64,000 nt of DNA from the NCBI RefSeq assembly GCF_900102495.1, contig NZ_FMVQ01000002.1:124001-188000 (forward strand), given 5' to 3'. This document shows, piece after piece, positions 24,807 through 33,465 of the stretch. Source of the DNA: Nitrosospira sp. Nl5 (GTDB lineage: Bacteria > Pseudomonadota > Gammaproteobacteria > Burkholderiales > Nitrosomonadaceae). Every line of letters begins with the position of its first letter. Position 1 is the first letter of the stretch. The notes under the pieces were generated by a model that saw only the letters and a program-made list of their open reading frames with translations, had not been told where the DNA came from and ran no database searches. A program made the translations under genes and the position numbers.

Positions 24807-27366
24807 AGGCATGGTCCGAATTATAGTATTCCCACTCGCTGTAGCGGCCCGCTAAAATAATGTCATTTCCGGCCAACCAATTTCTTATCACCGCGACATT
24901 ATCCGCTCGCTGGTGGTCATAGACGACATAAGCGTAAGGCATGTCCACGGCATTCGCAGCGATAATCTCGTCGTCATCCCTCAGCACACCAACGCTAATG
25001 CAGTCCTGCCGGCAGCGGTCGATCAATTTCTGTCCGTCAACAGGTAAGGGTTTCCAGGGAGAGTAGGTGATTTCGCAGGTCAGACCGAATCCTCCGGGCG
25101 GATTGCATTCCGGACTCGCGTTTCCTTGAAAAAAGATGCGATGGAAAATTGTGTCCTCGGGATAATAAACCCAATGTTTATCGGTAATCTTTTCACGCGC
25201 CACGCCCAGGTTGATGCAGCGTACCGATACGTGGCGTAAACCGCGGGCCGCTGCCCGTACTTTGGGTGGAGCCTCTTCACCCATCGTCTTGATGAGCTCA
25301 GGCAAAGGCATCGTACTGATCAGCTGGTCATAACGAAAACAGCTCCCGTTTGCAAGTCTCACGAGACGTTTGCCGGGCGAAACCTCAATAACCTGCGCGT
25401 TCAGTTCAATTTTGCCTTTGATGTGAGGCAGGAAGCCTGACATCATTGCCTGGAATCCCCCGCGCAGAGGATAGCCGAAGCGAGAGTTGGGTCCCATCGG
25501 CTTTGCGACAGGCTCCAGCGCCCCTTCGATTATTTCCTCAAGGTCAGGCAGCGGAACCCGCCCCCCCAGCCATGAGGTTTCCATCTCCTCAAGGGGAACC
25601 GTCCATAACTTTCGGTTATACGGAACTGCAAAATGCTTTGCTATTCCAAAGCCCCACATCTTATAAATGAATTCTTCAAAGTCCTGACTATTCTCTTTTT
25701 TTTCTGCACCCCTATCCAGGGATATCGCATTGGATGGAACGGTTACCGTGCCATCCGCACAGCAGTCGTTGCCTATACCGGCCGGTGAAGCCGTCGTGGC
25801 ACAGCTTGGCATATTTTTCGTTTCTGCTTTGACATTTCCAAACCGGGCCTCGATCGCTCCGATCAAACACTCCTTGATCACTTTGGGCGGCAGCCCATAT
25901 AACGCGCCCTGGAAGGGATAGCGCGTATAAACCTCCTTGCTGTAGACCCATGCCTCGCGATTCTGCCAATGAACATTTTCACCCAGCAATTTCTTATAAA
26001 GCTCCTGGACGTAGTCATCATTGGAAAACATGATGTGGCCGGCATGATCAAAGGTAAAGCCTTTATCTTCGATGGAGCGGCACCATCCTCCCACCGTCGG
26101 ATTTTTTTCCAGCAAGAGTGTGCTTTTTCCCAGATGATACGCGGCACTGAGCCCTGTTGGCCCCGCTCCCAGGATGATGCAGTCGAAGTCCGATACGTTG
26201 GACGCGTTCGCTTTATTCGGATACAAAGCCTCGCGCCGCTCCACAGGTTGAAAGTACTCCATAAATCCGGGGTTCGGTGACGCTTCCGACAACAAGCGAT
26301 GCATTCTCGCCGCCGTAATTTCCCACGAACCGGAAGATACGATAGCGTGCATCATCCTGATTCTATCCGCTCGCTCCCGTGGTGTTTCCCGCAAGGCTCT
26401 TTCGCAAGCCGAAATGAATTCTTCCGTTCGGGCGGCAACAGAAACGGCACTTCCATAGAGCTCGACGACATCCGTGATATTCGTACTGATGATGGGTAAT
26501 TCCGCCACCATATATTCCAGGGTCTTGGTAGGGCTAATGAAGCGGGTCGATTCGTTAAGCGCAAATGGGAGGAGGCAGGCATCCCAGCTTGCCAGAAATT
26601 GTGGCAGTTCCCTGTAAGGCTGCTGGCCCAGGTAATGAACATTTGGGCGTTGCGGCAACTCCGCCACATCAATTTTTGCCACCGGGCCGACCAATATAAT
26701 TTGCCAATCGGTATGTGCGTCGGCAAGGTTCGCAATGAGCCCTGTATCGATGCGCTCATCAATAACGCCGTAGAATCCCAGGCGCGGCCGGGATATCGCC
26801 CGGTGCGTGGGGTGAATACGGGTACGATCCAGTGCCTGGGCGAAATGGGCGACATCCACGCTGCTGGGGAAACAGTGGACGTTAGGGTGACGCTCATGTT
26901 TGGCCCGAAAAAGGCTGGGGCCGCCAGTAAAGACAATATCAGCTTTCTTGAATAATGCATTTTCACGTTGCAGCAACTGCCTGGGAGAATTCTTGAACGC
27001 GGCCAGTTCATCCATGCAGTCATATACAATCAAGCGTGGATGCAATTCGTCCAGCAGCGGTATTGCCATAGGCGTATAGAACCAGGCGATATGATCTTCG
27101 TGTTCGGCTATCAATTGGCGAATCAGCGGCTTCAAATAGGGCAGTTGCGCATCATGGAAGCCGGCAGCTTTTACCGGGGTATGAGGCGTGTGGACGGTAA
27201 TGTTTGGATGCGGCGTAGAAACCACCGCCAAATGTTCTTTTTCATGAAATACCGGTTCCTCGAAAAAAAGGATCTGGTAATGCTCCGCCAGGTGGGACAA
27301 AAGATGTTGAGGCCGTTGAAATACAAAGTCCCACCGGAGGTGTGACATGACGATAATGGTCTGCAT
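24739..27366 (-). CDS. Fusion of group 1 glycosyltransferase and FAD-dependent UGM/PPOX-like oxidoreductase
   Basis: 875 residues in one uninterrupted frame. Residues 1 to about 385 form a GT-B glycosyltransferase: SHLRWDFVFQRPQHLLSHLA at the start, acceptor-domain strand LGFYGVIDERIDTGLI, and the donor-site region ESTRFISPTKTLEYMVAELP. From about 393 a Rossmann FAD site (IILGAGPTGLSAAYHLG, later EKNPTVGGWCRS) begins a domain like UDP-galactopyranose mutase and protoporphyrinogen oxidase-type enzymes, ending with WLAGNDIILAGRYSEWEYYN. A Cys/Ala-rich insert lies near residues 520-565. A role in making and transferring a modified sugar, perhaps galactofuranose, is inferred from the domain pair and the gal genes nearby. 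Probably cytoplasmic or membrane-associated. Confidence 0.78.
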   Translation of the reverse strand: MQTIIVMSHLRWDFVFQRPQHLLSHLAEHYQILFFEEPVFHEKEHLAVVSTPHPNITVHTPHTPVKAAGFHDAQLPYLKPLIRQLIAEHEDHIAWFYTPMAIPLLDELHPRLIVYDCMDELAAFKNSPRQLLQRENALFKKADIVFTGGPSLFRAKHERHPNVHCFPSSVDVAHFAQALDRTRIHPTHRAISRPRLGFYGVIDERIDTGLIANLADAHTDWQIILVGPVAKIDVAELPQRPNVHYLGQQPYRELPQFLASWDACLLPFALNESTRFISPTKTLEYMVAELPIISTNITDVVELYGSAVSVAARTEEFISACERALRETPRERADRIRMMHAIVSSGSWEITAARMHRLLSEASPNPGFMEYFQPVERREALYPNKANASNVSDFDCIILGAGPTGLSAAYHLGKSTLLLEKNPTVGGWCRSIEDKGFTFDHAGHIMFSNDDYVQELYKKLLGENVHWQNREAWVYSKEVYTRYPFQGALYGLPPKVIKECLIGAIEARFGNVKAETKNMPSCATTASPAGIGNDCCADGTVTVPSNAISLDRGAEKKENSQDFEEFIYKMWGFGIAKHFAVPYNRKLWTVPLEEMETSWLGGRVPLPDLEEIIEGALEPVAKPMGPNSRFGYPLRGGFQAMMSGFLPHIKGKIELNAQVIEVSPGKRLVRLANGSCFRYDQLISTMPLPELIKTMGEEAPPKVRAAARGLRHVSVRCINLGVAREKITDKHWVYYPEDTIFHRIFFQGNASPECNPPGGFGLTCEITYSPWKPLPVDGQKLIDRCRQDCISVGVLRDDDEIIAANAVDMPYAYVVYDHQRADNVAVIRNWLAGNDIILAGRYSEWEYYNSDHAFIAGKKAAEALKRSAQATVQLI

Positions 27367-27618
27367 TGAGTCTCCAAGAGGGACGATTTGCTTTGCTGGA
27401 ATGAGGACATGGCAATGTATTCAGGCACAACATATGCGGTCCTGCTGTCTCGCGTGAACATCCAGTGGGGCCAATAAAAAAAAAGTAAAATGACCTGATA
27501 TGAGCGTCATTTCTTAAAGACCGACTCCTGCTTGCATCGATATCGATAAATTATCGAAGGCACGTTTCCAGCGGGAAGTTTCGGCAGGAGTCTCCAGCCC
27601 CACTTTGGTATCGTTTCG

Positions 27619-28119
27619 TTATTCCTCCATTAATTCCTCTTTGCGCCTGGCTATTTCAAGACCAATCTCTTCAAGGTCCATTTTGGATTTTTGTGCCTTG
27701 GGAAATATCTGATTCTGTTCTTCTTCTATGTGGTGATTAACATATTCACCTAATACAGTTACCAATGCGTCATACATCGGATCGGAAACATTCATCGACT
27801 GAATCTGCGCGATCAGATCTTTTGCCGATGCATGCTCCACTACTGCCTCGTTCATCAGATCATCATCATCAATCGCTTCGCGGACGGCAGGATAGAATAT
27901 TTCCTCTTCCAGTTGCGCATGGATGGAAAGTTCCTTGCAGATCTGTGTGGCCAGTTCTTCTTTTCCTTCCTCGTCATTCTTTTTGCATAACTTTTCGTAC
28001 TCCTTGAACAGCTTTTTTACCTTGTTGTGATCATCAGTCAAGAGCTTGGTTGCATCGTTTTTGCTTTTGCCCGTTGCATGTGTTGCGGATTTCCGTGTTG
28101 TGCTTTGTGTTGTCGGCAT
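27619..28119 (-). CDS. Hemerythrin HHE-domain protein
   Basis: 166 residues from the ATG preceded by CTGGAGATAATC. After a Lys/Thr-rich N-terminus, the HHE four-helix bundle shows the iron-ligand pattern: TDDHNKVKKLFKEYE, SIHAQLEEEIFYPAV, VVEHASAKDLI and YVNHHIEEEQNQIFP. Such cytoplasmic proteins bind a non-haem diiron centre and are linked to oxygen, NO or oxidative-stress handling. The frame is open for 70 codons upstream, but that part shows no protein-like conservation. Single gene. Confidence 0.88.
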   Translation of the reverse strand: MPTTQSTTRKSATHATGKSKNDATKLLTDDHNKVKKLFKEYEKLCKKNDEEGKEELATQICKELSIHAQLEEEIFYPAVREAIDDDDLMNEAVVEHASAKDLIAQIQSMNVSDPMYDALVTVLGEYVNHHIEEEQNQIFPKAQKSKMDLEEIGLEIARRKEELMEE

Positions 28120-28538
28120 GATTATCTCCAGTTGTGTCAATAACGATAAATTGGGTGATTTGTCGAAGACCGCAAATCGCTTCTTCGCTTCTTCTCGAAT
28201 CCATAACAGATGGGCCATGCATTCGTTGCAAGCAAGATAATCCGTGGCGCTCTCAGGTTCCGTTCGATAACCCACATTCGCCGCCCAATTCTTGAGCATG
28301 CTATTTGTGAGAAGGCTCGGTGGCGGCAAGACGGCCTGATTGCTATCCCTGCTAGTCCTATCCGACTATGTATGATTCCGAACAGAAGGAAGTGATTTTG
28401 TTCACTAGCATCAAATCGTCCTCTGTTTTTAATACCTATAATGAGGTAAGGATTCCAATGACATCCATGTGCTTAATTGAATTCAACAACGTGTCAGCGG
28501 AAGAATTTTTCAAATATTCCAAATAGGAGTTTTCCATC
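28120..28538. other. Divergent regulatory region between hemerythrin and KGG stress genes
   Basis: Shared upstream region of two stress-type genes. TATAAT at 28437-28442 is a good -10 box for the KGG gene, 97 bp before its ATG, but no good -35 box stands 16-18 bp upstream, which would suit a sigma-S-type promoter. No operator palindrome was recognised. Confidence 0.4.
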
Positions 28539-28913
28539 ATGACTTCAGACAGGGAAAGAAACAGTAATGACAGAGGCGGCGGTAACGAAAGTAAACGTGG
28601 CTTTGCTTCGATGGATGAAAATAAACAACGTGAAATCGCCAGCCAGGGTGGTAAAGCCGCTCATGAGAAGGGAACTGCGCACGAGTTCGATTCTGAAGAA
28701 GCTCGTGAAGCCGGCCGAAAAGGTGGCCAAGCGGCGCATGAGAAAGGAAGGGCGCACGAATTCAGTTCTCAGGAGGCTCGGGAAGCTGGACGAAAGGGCG
28801 GGGAATCTCGCGGAAAAGGCGGTGCGGACAATAATGACTCTTCGTCTTCGAGCAGGGGCGGGGGTTCCGGACAGCATGCAAAGGCAGGTAGTCAAAGCCA
28901 TAAAAACCGCTAA
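28539..28913 (+). CDS. KGG-repeat stress-induced hydrophilic protein
   Basis: 124 residues, very hydrophilic, with repeats of the stress-induced KGG motif: REIASQGGKAAHEKGTAHEF, then EAREAGRKGGQAAHEKGRAHEF-like and EAREAGRKGGESRGKGG. Similar to GsiB/YciG-type proteins that are made under general stress or desiccation and behave like disordered protectants. The tail is Ser/Gly-rich. Ribosome-binding site AATAGGAG. Stands alone; the -10-like box at 28437 may serve it. Confidence 0.85.
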   Translation: MTSDRERNSNDRGGGNESKRGFASMDENKQREIASQGGKAAHEKGTAHEFDSEEAREAGRKGGQAAHEKGRAHEFSSQEAREAGRKGGESRGKGGADNNDSSSSSRGGGSGQHAKAGSQSHKNR

Positions 28914-29021
28914 CAGCCCGGTGCGCGAAGAAGACAGAAAGAACGTCTTCTTCCGCAGCTGTTACACCTCATGCAGCAAGGCTTTCCAGGCTCTGCCTGT
29001 GGAGTTAGACGGGGCGCTCCT

Positions 29022-29885
29022 TTAGAGTTTTGCTATCAGATCCTGGGCGTCAAACGGAGCCTTTACCTTGACATCGTTATCGAAATAGCAATAGACGTCG
29101 CGGGAATGCCGTTGCGGCGGCGGTTGCGTGGAGATAAGGTGCGCATCATCCGGCTGAGAGCCGATGCGCCAGGCGTGGATCCGGTCTGACCAGCGCGTCA
29201 GCGCTTCGGGGGAATAGCCGCTTGCATAGATCTCCTTGTCGCCATGCAAGCGGAGATAGAGAAAATCGGCCGTAATGTCTTCCCGGTAGGGCCACTTTCC
29301 TGCTGTATCCGCGACCACCAGCGCAATGTTGTGTTCACGCAGCAGCTGCACAAAAGACTCGTCGACGAAGCTTTCGTGCCGGATCTCGATCGCATGACGT
29401 AATACGCGGTTGGCATCGATAGCCAGGCGGGCACGCCCGGTCATGCGTTTCTCGCGCCGGCGGGCAAGGCTCAGCGCCTGTTTGGTATCACGCGGCAAAA
29501 TCTCGAAGAAACCCTTCATTCTTCCGGCGTCGTAGCGGAAGCTCGGGGGAAACTGCCATAAGATGGGGCCGATTTTCTCCCGCAAGTTGAATATTCCGGA
29601 CGCGAAAAAATTGGCGAGCGGGCCTTCGACATCCCGCAGACGTCTTATATGCGTAATATAGCGCGCCCCCTTGATGCTGAAAACGAAGTTTGGCGGCGTA
29701 TCCTGATACCAGCGCTCGAAACTCTCCGGTCTTTGCAGCGAGTAAAACGTCCCGTTTATTTCTATTGTGGAAAACTTGCGAGAGGCGTATTCAAGTTCGC
29801 GATGTTGCGGAAGGCCGGGAGGATAAAAGACCCCCCGCCATGGCGGATAGCGCCAGCCGGAAATTCCAATTCGCGTTTCGCCCAT
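29022..29885 (-). CDS. DUF72 (YecE-like) TIM-barrel protein
   Basis: 287 residues with the DUF72 hallmarks: GETRIGISGWRYPPWRGVFYP at the start (within 20 residues), FSTIEINGTFYSLQRPESF, and the pattern ending DVYCYFDNDVKVKAPFDA. The family adopts a TIM-barrel fold and no function has been established. The cupin gene directly upstream ends 6 bp before this start, suggesting co-transcription. Confidence 0.9.
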   Translation of the reverse strand: MGETRIGISGWRYPPWRGVFYPPGLPQHRELEYASRKFSTIEINGTFYSLQRPESFERWYQDTPPNFVFSIKGARYITHIRRLRDVEGPLANFFASGIFNLREKIGPILWQFPPSFRYDAGRMKGFFEILPRDTKQALSLARRREKRMTGRARLAIDANRVLRHAIEIRHESFVDESFVQLLREHNIALVVADTAGKWPYREDITADFLYLRLHGDKEIYASGYSPEALTRWSDRIHAWRIGSQPDDAHLISTQPPPQRHSRDVYCYFDNDVKVKAPFDAQDLIAKL

Positions 29886-29891
29886 TTGTTA

Positions 29892-30233
29892 TCAGCCCTG
29901 TCCGCCCGGCAATGCTTCGCCGCCGGGGGTATAGGCGGGCGGTACGTAGAAATTGAGCGTTCGCAAGGCGTCCTGGCCCGTATTGCGAATTTCATGCTCG
30001 TCGCCCCGTTCGACAAGCATGAGCGCGCCTTCTTCCAGCTGGTGGCGTTCACCATTCACTGTCGCGATACCGGTTCCCGACAATACATAGAGCCACTGAT
30101 CAGCGCCGCGGTGGCGATTGCCGGAACCGCCTTCCGCACTCCCGGGCGGTAAAACCATTTCGGCTGCCTGGGAGCCGCGATTGCCGAGGACCACGCGAAA
30201 TCCATTTTCGAACCGTAGATTTTTCCATTTCAT
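29892..30233 (-). CDS. Small single-domain cupin
   Basis: 113 residues of a cupin barrel. Motif 1 appears as NRHRGADQWLYVLSGTG (usually G-x5-H-x-H-x3,4-E-x6-G; here HRGADQ keeps only part of the metal-ligand set) and motif 2 as RGDEHEIRNTG with one His. Small cytoplasmic cupins have many roles, and no substrate can be assigned. Encoded just ahead of DUF72 on the same strand. Confidence 0.82.
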   Translation of the reverse strand: MKWKNLRFENGFRVVLGNRGSQAAEMVLPPGSAEGGSGNRHRGADQWLYVLSGTGIATVNGERHQLEEGALMLVERGDEHEIRNTGQDALRTLNFYVPPAYTPGGEALPGGQG

Positions 30234-30354
30234 TTATGCCTCCTGTGTCAATCTATAATTGAACCATGGGAACATAAGCGGTTTCGCGATGCTTGATGCT
30301 TGCGGAGGATTCCACAAGATTTGTCATCGCTCTCAAGGCAAGCAACGCCCTATT

Positions 30355-31020
30355 TTACGTGGCGCGCAGGAACGGCTTTGCCAGCTCGAGATCGGTTACA
30401 AACCGGCGGTATTCATTATCTTTGTCTTGCTCGGGCACGCGCAGCAAAAACGATGGATGGACGGTAATCAATAATGATATCCCTGGCGCATACTGATGCA
30501 GCTTGCCGCGATTCACCATGATGGGTGTTGCGCGACCGAGAATAGAGCGAGCGGCTGTTGCGCCCAGTGCGACAAGGAGGTTGGGGCCAATCAGTTCGAT
30601 TTCACGTCTCAGCCAGTCGTGACACGCGGCAATTTCCGCATCAACGGGTTTCTTGTGAAGACGGCGCTTGCCGCGAAGTTCAAATTTGAAGTGCTTGACG
30701 GCGTTGGTCACATACACCTGCTCGCGCGGAACATCGACCGCCGCCAGCGCCCGGGTCAGAAGCCCGCCGGCCGGGCCGACGAATGGGTGGCCCGCCAGGT
30801 CTTCCTGGTCTCCAGGTTGCTCGCCGACGAGCATGATTGGCGCGTGCGCGGGGCCTTCGCCGAAAACAGTTTGCGTAGCGTTCTTCCATAGTGGGCAAGC
30901 CCGACAAGTCACGGCCGCCTTTCGCAGGGCCTCAATGGATTCGCCCGCCCGGTCCGCCGGATGTGATCCAATTGCTGGTTTAACAATTGCTGGTTTAACA
31001 ATTGCTGGTTTAGTCTTCAT
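30355..31020 (-). CDS. UdgX-type uracil-DNA glycosylase
   Basis: 221 residues, family 4-like uracil-DNA glycosylase of the UdgX branch. Motif A is GEQPGDQEDLAGHPFVGPAG, and the UdgX-specific insertion is GKRRLHKKP (KRRIHK in the mycobacterial prototype), whose His forms a covalent bond with the abasic site after uracil removal. Cysteines in TCRACPLW and ACHDW fit the 4Fe-4S site. Motif B is VHPSFLLR. UdgX stays bound to DNA, possibly shielding the lesion. The ATG is at 31018-31020 with a preceding GAGG. The N-terminus holds three KPAIV-type repeats from a 15-bp DNA repeat. Confidence 0.9.
   Translation of the reverse strand: MKTKPAIVKPAIVKPAIGSHPADRAGESIEALRKAAVTCRACPLWKNATQTVFGEGPAHAPIMLVGEQPGDQEDLAGHPFVGPAGGLLTRALAAVDVPREQVYVTNAVKHFKFELRGKRRLHKKPVDAEIAACHDWLRREIELIGPNLLVALGATAARSILGRATPIMVNRGKLHQYAPGISLLITVHPSFLLRVPEQDKDNEYRRFVTDLELAKPFLRAT
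30969..31012 (+). repeat. 15-bp tandem repeat, 2.9 copies, inside the UdgX start region
   Basis: Unit CAATTGCTGGTTTAA repeated at 30969, 30984 and 30999 (last copy cut short by one base). Being a multiple of three it keeps the UdgX reading frame and codes for the KPAIV repeats at the N-terminus, so copy-number changes would alter the protein length without a frameshift. Confidence 0.85.
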
Positions 31021-31289
31021 CAAGATTGAACCTCATAGTTAGACCTTGGGGAGTGTCTGCTATTCCATGGGTTACTGATGAGCTATGGGACTGTTGTATA
31101 TAATGTTAACAGATCGGGGAAGAGGGTAGCGGCATAAAAAAGGGATGCGTATTCGAGGAGTTCGTGGAATGCAAGGTGGATTTGCCTACACACATTCCGA
31201 GGTTTTCACGCGCACAGCCAGAAGACAAATAGAAGAGCTTAGGAAAATCTGGTATGGTCAGGAAATTGGTGGATGCGGGAATGGCAATC

Positions 31290-32999
31290 CTAGTTTTTCG
31301 TACCAACCGCTTCGGCTTTATGTTCCTTCGTAACAAGTCTGGAAGCATCGTCCAGGATCAGTTCGAACCAGAACATGCTACCCACTCCGACGGTGCTCTC
31401 CACGCCGATTGTCCCGCCCATCAGTTCGACGAGTTGCTTCGTTACCACCAGGCCGATGCCTGTGCCTTCAACAGAGCCGGTTTCCTGCCCGAGACGATTA
31501 AATTGCTGGAAAAGCTGCGCCAGTTTTTCCGGCGGCAGCCCTGGTCCGGTATCCTTGACGCTGATACGAATACGTCCCGATTCCAACGCGTGGCAGCCCA
31601 CTTCCACAGTCCCCCCGTCGCGGTTGTATTTGATCGCATTCGACAGGAGATTGATCAGTACCTGCTTCACCCGGGTTCGATCGGCTTTAACATATAGCTG
31701 TGTATCCTGCGGCGGAAAAGTCACACGAATACCGCGCTCCTGCGCTTGCGGTTCGCTCATGGTCTGGCATTCACACAAGACCTCTGCCATACAAACCGGT
31801 TCTTGCGAAACCACGAGTTTGCCCGATTCGATCGCCGAGAGATCAAGAATTTTGTTAATCAATTCCAGCAGGTACCATCCCGCGCCGGCAATCTCCTTGA
31901 GCATCGTCATTTGGGTAGGTGTCGGCGCGGGGGAACCGGACTCCATCAATTGGGTGAAACCAAGCATGACATTCAGCGGAGAACGCAGCTCATGAGTCAT
32001 GCTGGAAAGAAAATCCGATTTTGCAAGATTGGCTTTTTCGGCATCGGTCTTGGCTTTAGTCAGCTCTACCTCGATCAGCTTGCGTTCGGCAATGTCCCGG
32101 CGCAATTCCTCGTTCAGCTTCGCCAGTTCATTTGTGCGCTTGGCGACCAGTTCCTCAAGACGGTCGCGATATTGACGCGATTCCTCCTCCACCTGTTTGC
32201 TTTCGTTGATGTCCACCAGGATGCCCTGAAGAAATAGCGAGCGTCCCGACTCATCGCGTACCACGCTTGCTTCATCCCGGAACCAGGAAACTGCCCCGTC
32301 ACGGGAAAGCAGACGGTATTCGCAACGCAATGAAGTACCCGTAGCCCGGCTTTTTGCGCGTTCTTCAAGGGCATGGGGCCGATCTTCGGGGTGAATTTGG
32401 GCGAGGTGGATATCCGGATCGTTCAGCCATTGTTCGGGGGAAAAACCGAGCGTCCCGATCTGGGAGCTGACGTAGAGAAAGCGGTTCGTTCCATCCAGCG
32501 CGGCGATATAAACGATGGCGGGAATTTTCTCGACCAGGGAACGGTATTTGGCCTCTGCCTGAAACAGCTTGTCTTCCGCCTGTTTTTTTTCCGCCAGCAT
32601 CCGCCGCTCAGCCAGCACGCGCTGAATGACGGCGGGCAGCAATTCGAGGTATTGCCGGTCCGTGTCCTTGATCAGGTAATCCCGCGCGCCGCGCTTCATG
32701 GCTGCCACCGCGATTGTGGCGTTGTCCGCCCCTGTCAGCATCATTACGGGTATTGAGATATTACCCGTGACATCGCTCAATGCAGCCAGAAACTCCAACC
32801 CGTTCAGGTCCGGCAAATGGTAGTCGAGCAAAACGCAGTCCGGTTGTTCCGCATGAGCCAGTTCCAGCCCCTCCCTGCCGGTTTCGGCTTCGGAAAGCAC
32901 GAACTCATAGTCCGGATCCTGCGCAAGAGTGCGGCGGCAGGCCATGCGATCCACTACGTCGTCCTCGACGAGAAGTACGCGAATCAACGGTTTAGTCAT
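31290..32999 (-). CDS. Receiver-PAS-histidine kinase hybrid
   Basis: 569 residues from the ATG giving MTKPLIRVLLVEDD. Receiver domain (1-125) with phospho-acceptor Asp59 (VLLDYHLPDLNGLEF) and conserved Lys in YLIKD; a PAS domain (about 160-275, FLYVSSQIGTLGFSPEQW, WFRDEASVVRDESG); a coiled coil (EELVAKRTNELAKL); HisKA with the phospho-His in MTHELRSPLNVMLGF; HATPase with N box LINLLSNAIKYN and G boxes DTGPGLPPE and GTGIGLVV. An N-terminal receiver on a kinase suggests it is the middle of a relay. No DNA-binding output domain. Last gene of a three-gene signalling operon. Confidence 0.9.
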   Translation of the reverse strand: MTKPLIRVLLVEDDVVDRMACRRTLAQDPDYEFVLSEAETGREGLELAHAEQPDCVLLDYHLPDLNGLEFLAALSDVTGNISIPVMMLTGADNATIAVAAMKRGARDYLIKDTDRQYLELLPAVIQRVLAERRMLAEKKQAEDKLFQAEAKYRSLVEKIPAIVYIAALDGTNRFLYVSSQIGTLGFSPEQWLNDPDIHLAQIHPEDRPHALEERAKSRATGTSLRCEYRLLSRDGAVSWFRDEASVVRDESGRSLFLQGILVDINESKQVEEESRQYRDRLEELVAKRTNELAKLNEELRRDIAERKLIEVELTKAKTDAEKANLAKSDFLSSMTHELRSPLNVMLGFTQLMESGSPAPTPTQMTMLKEIAGAGWYLLELINKILDLSAIESGKLVVSQEPVCMAEVLCECQTMSEPQAQERGIRVTFPPQDTQLYVKADRTRVKQVLINLLSNAIKYNRDGGTVEVGCHALESGRIRISVKDTGPGLPPEKLAQLFQQFNRLGQETGSVEGTGIGLVVTKQLVELMGGTIGVESTVGVGSMFWFELILDDASRLVTKEHKAEAVGTKN

Positions 33000-33051
33000 A
33001 AAAGAATCAGGTGGTGGCAAGAATCCCGAAATATTCCTATGGTTCGCCCTG

Positions 33052-33465
33052 TCAGGGCATCTCGCTAATGGTCCAATACGCGTCAATCGAACGCATGACC
33101 TCGACGAACTGCCGGTAGTCAACGGGCTTGGCCATGTAGCCCGCTACTCCCAAATTAAAACTGTTTACCTTGTCCTGCTGTTCCTCCGATGTAGTCAATA
33201 CCACTACCGGAATACGCTTTAGTTGATCATCATTTTTCACCACCTGCAGAAATTCGATGCCATTCATGATTGGCATATTCAGGTCAAGCAATATGATGCA
33301 CGGTTTTTCGCTTGCCGGGTCTTGCAGGTAATTTACCGCTTCCTCGCCGTTTTCCAAATGCACCAGCGGATTCGTTACGTGGATCTCCTTCAACGCACGC
33401 GTGACCGTCATCGTGTCCACTTGATCGTCTTCCACCAGGAGAATGGGTTTGTTAGTAATTTTCAC
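33052..33465 (-). CDS. Single-domain response regulator (Rcp1-like)
   Basis: 137 residues, a receiver domain alone: VEDDQVD acidic pocket, phospho-acceptor Asp61 in ILLDLNMPIMNGIEFL, Thr in VVLTTSE and the Lys in GYMAKPVD. Sequence type (KNDDQLKRIPVVVLTTSEEQ) is like Rcp1/CheY-like regulators paired with bacteriophytochrome-type kinases. The GTG start overlaps the kinase stop by 4 bp (GTGA), so it is translationally coupled to the sensor kinase upstream. It probably moves phosphate between the flanking kinases or acts by protein contacts. Confidence 0.9.
   Translation of the reverse strand: MKITNKPILLVEDDQVDTMTVTRALKEIHVTNPLVHLENGEEAVNYLQDPASEKPCIILLDLNMPIMNGIEFLQVVKNDDQLKRIPVVVLTTSEEQQDKVNSFNLGVAGYMAKPVDYRQFVEVMRSIDAYWTISEMP

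Noticed and set aside
28120-28329. N-terminal extension of the hemerythrin frame by 70 codons
   Set aside because: The ATG at 28119 has a good ribosome-binding site and starts the family-like part; the extension has no similarity.
31106-31348. Short frames on both strands between UdgX and the hybrid kinase
   Set aside because: They mirror each other and overlap the kinase C-terminus; no start signals.
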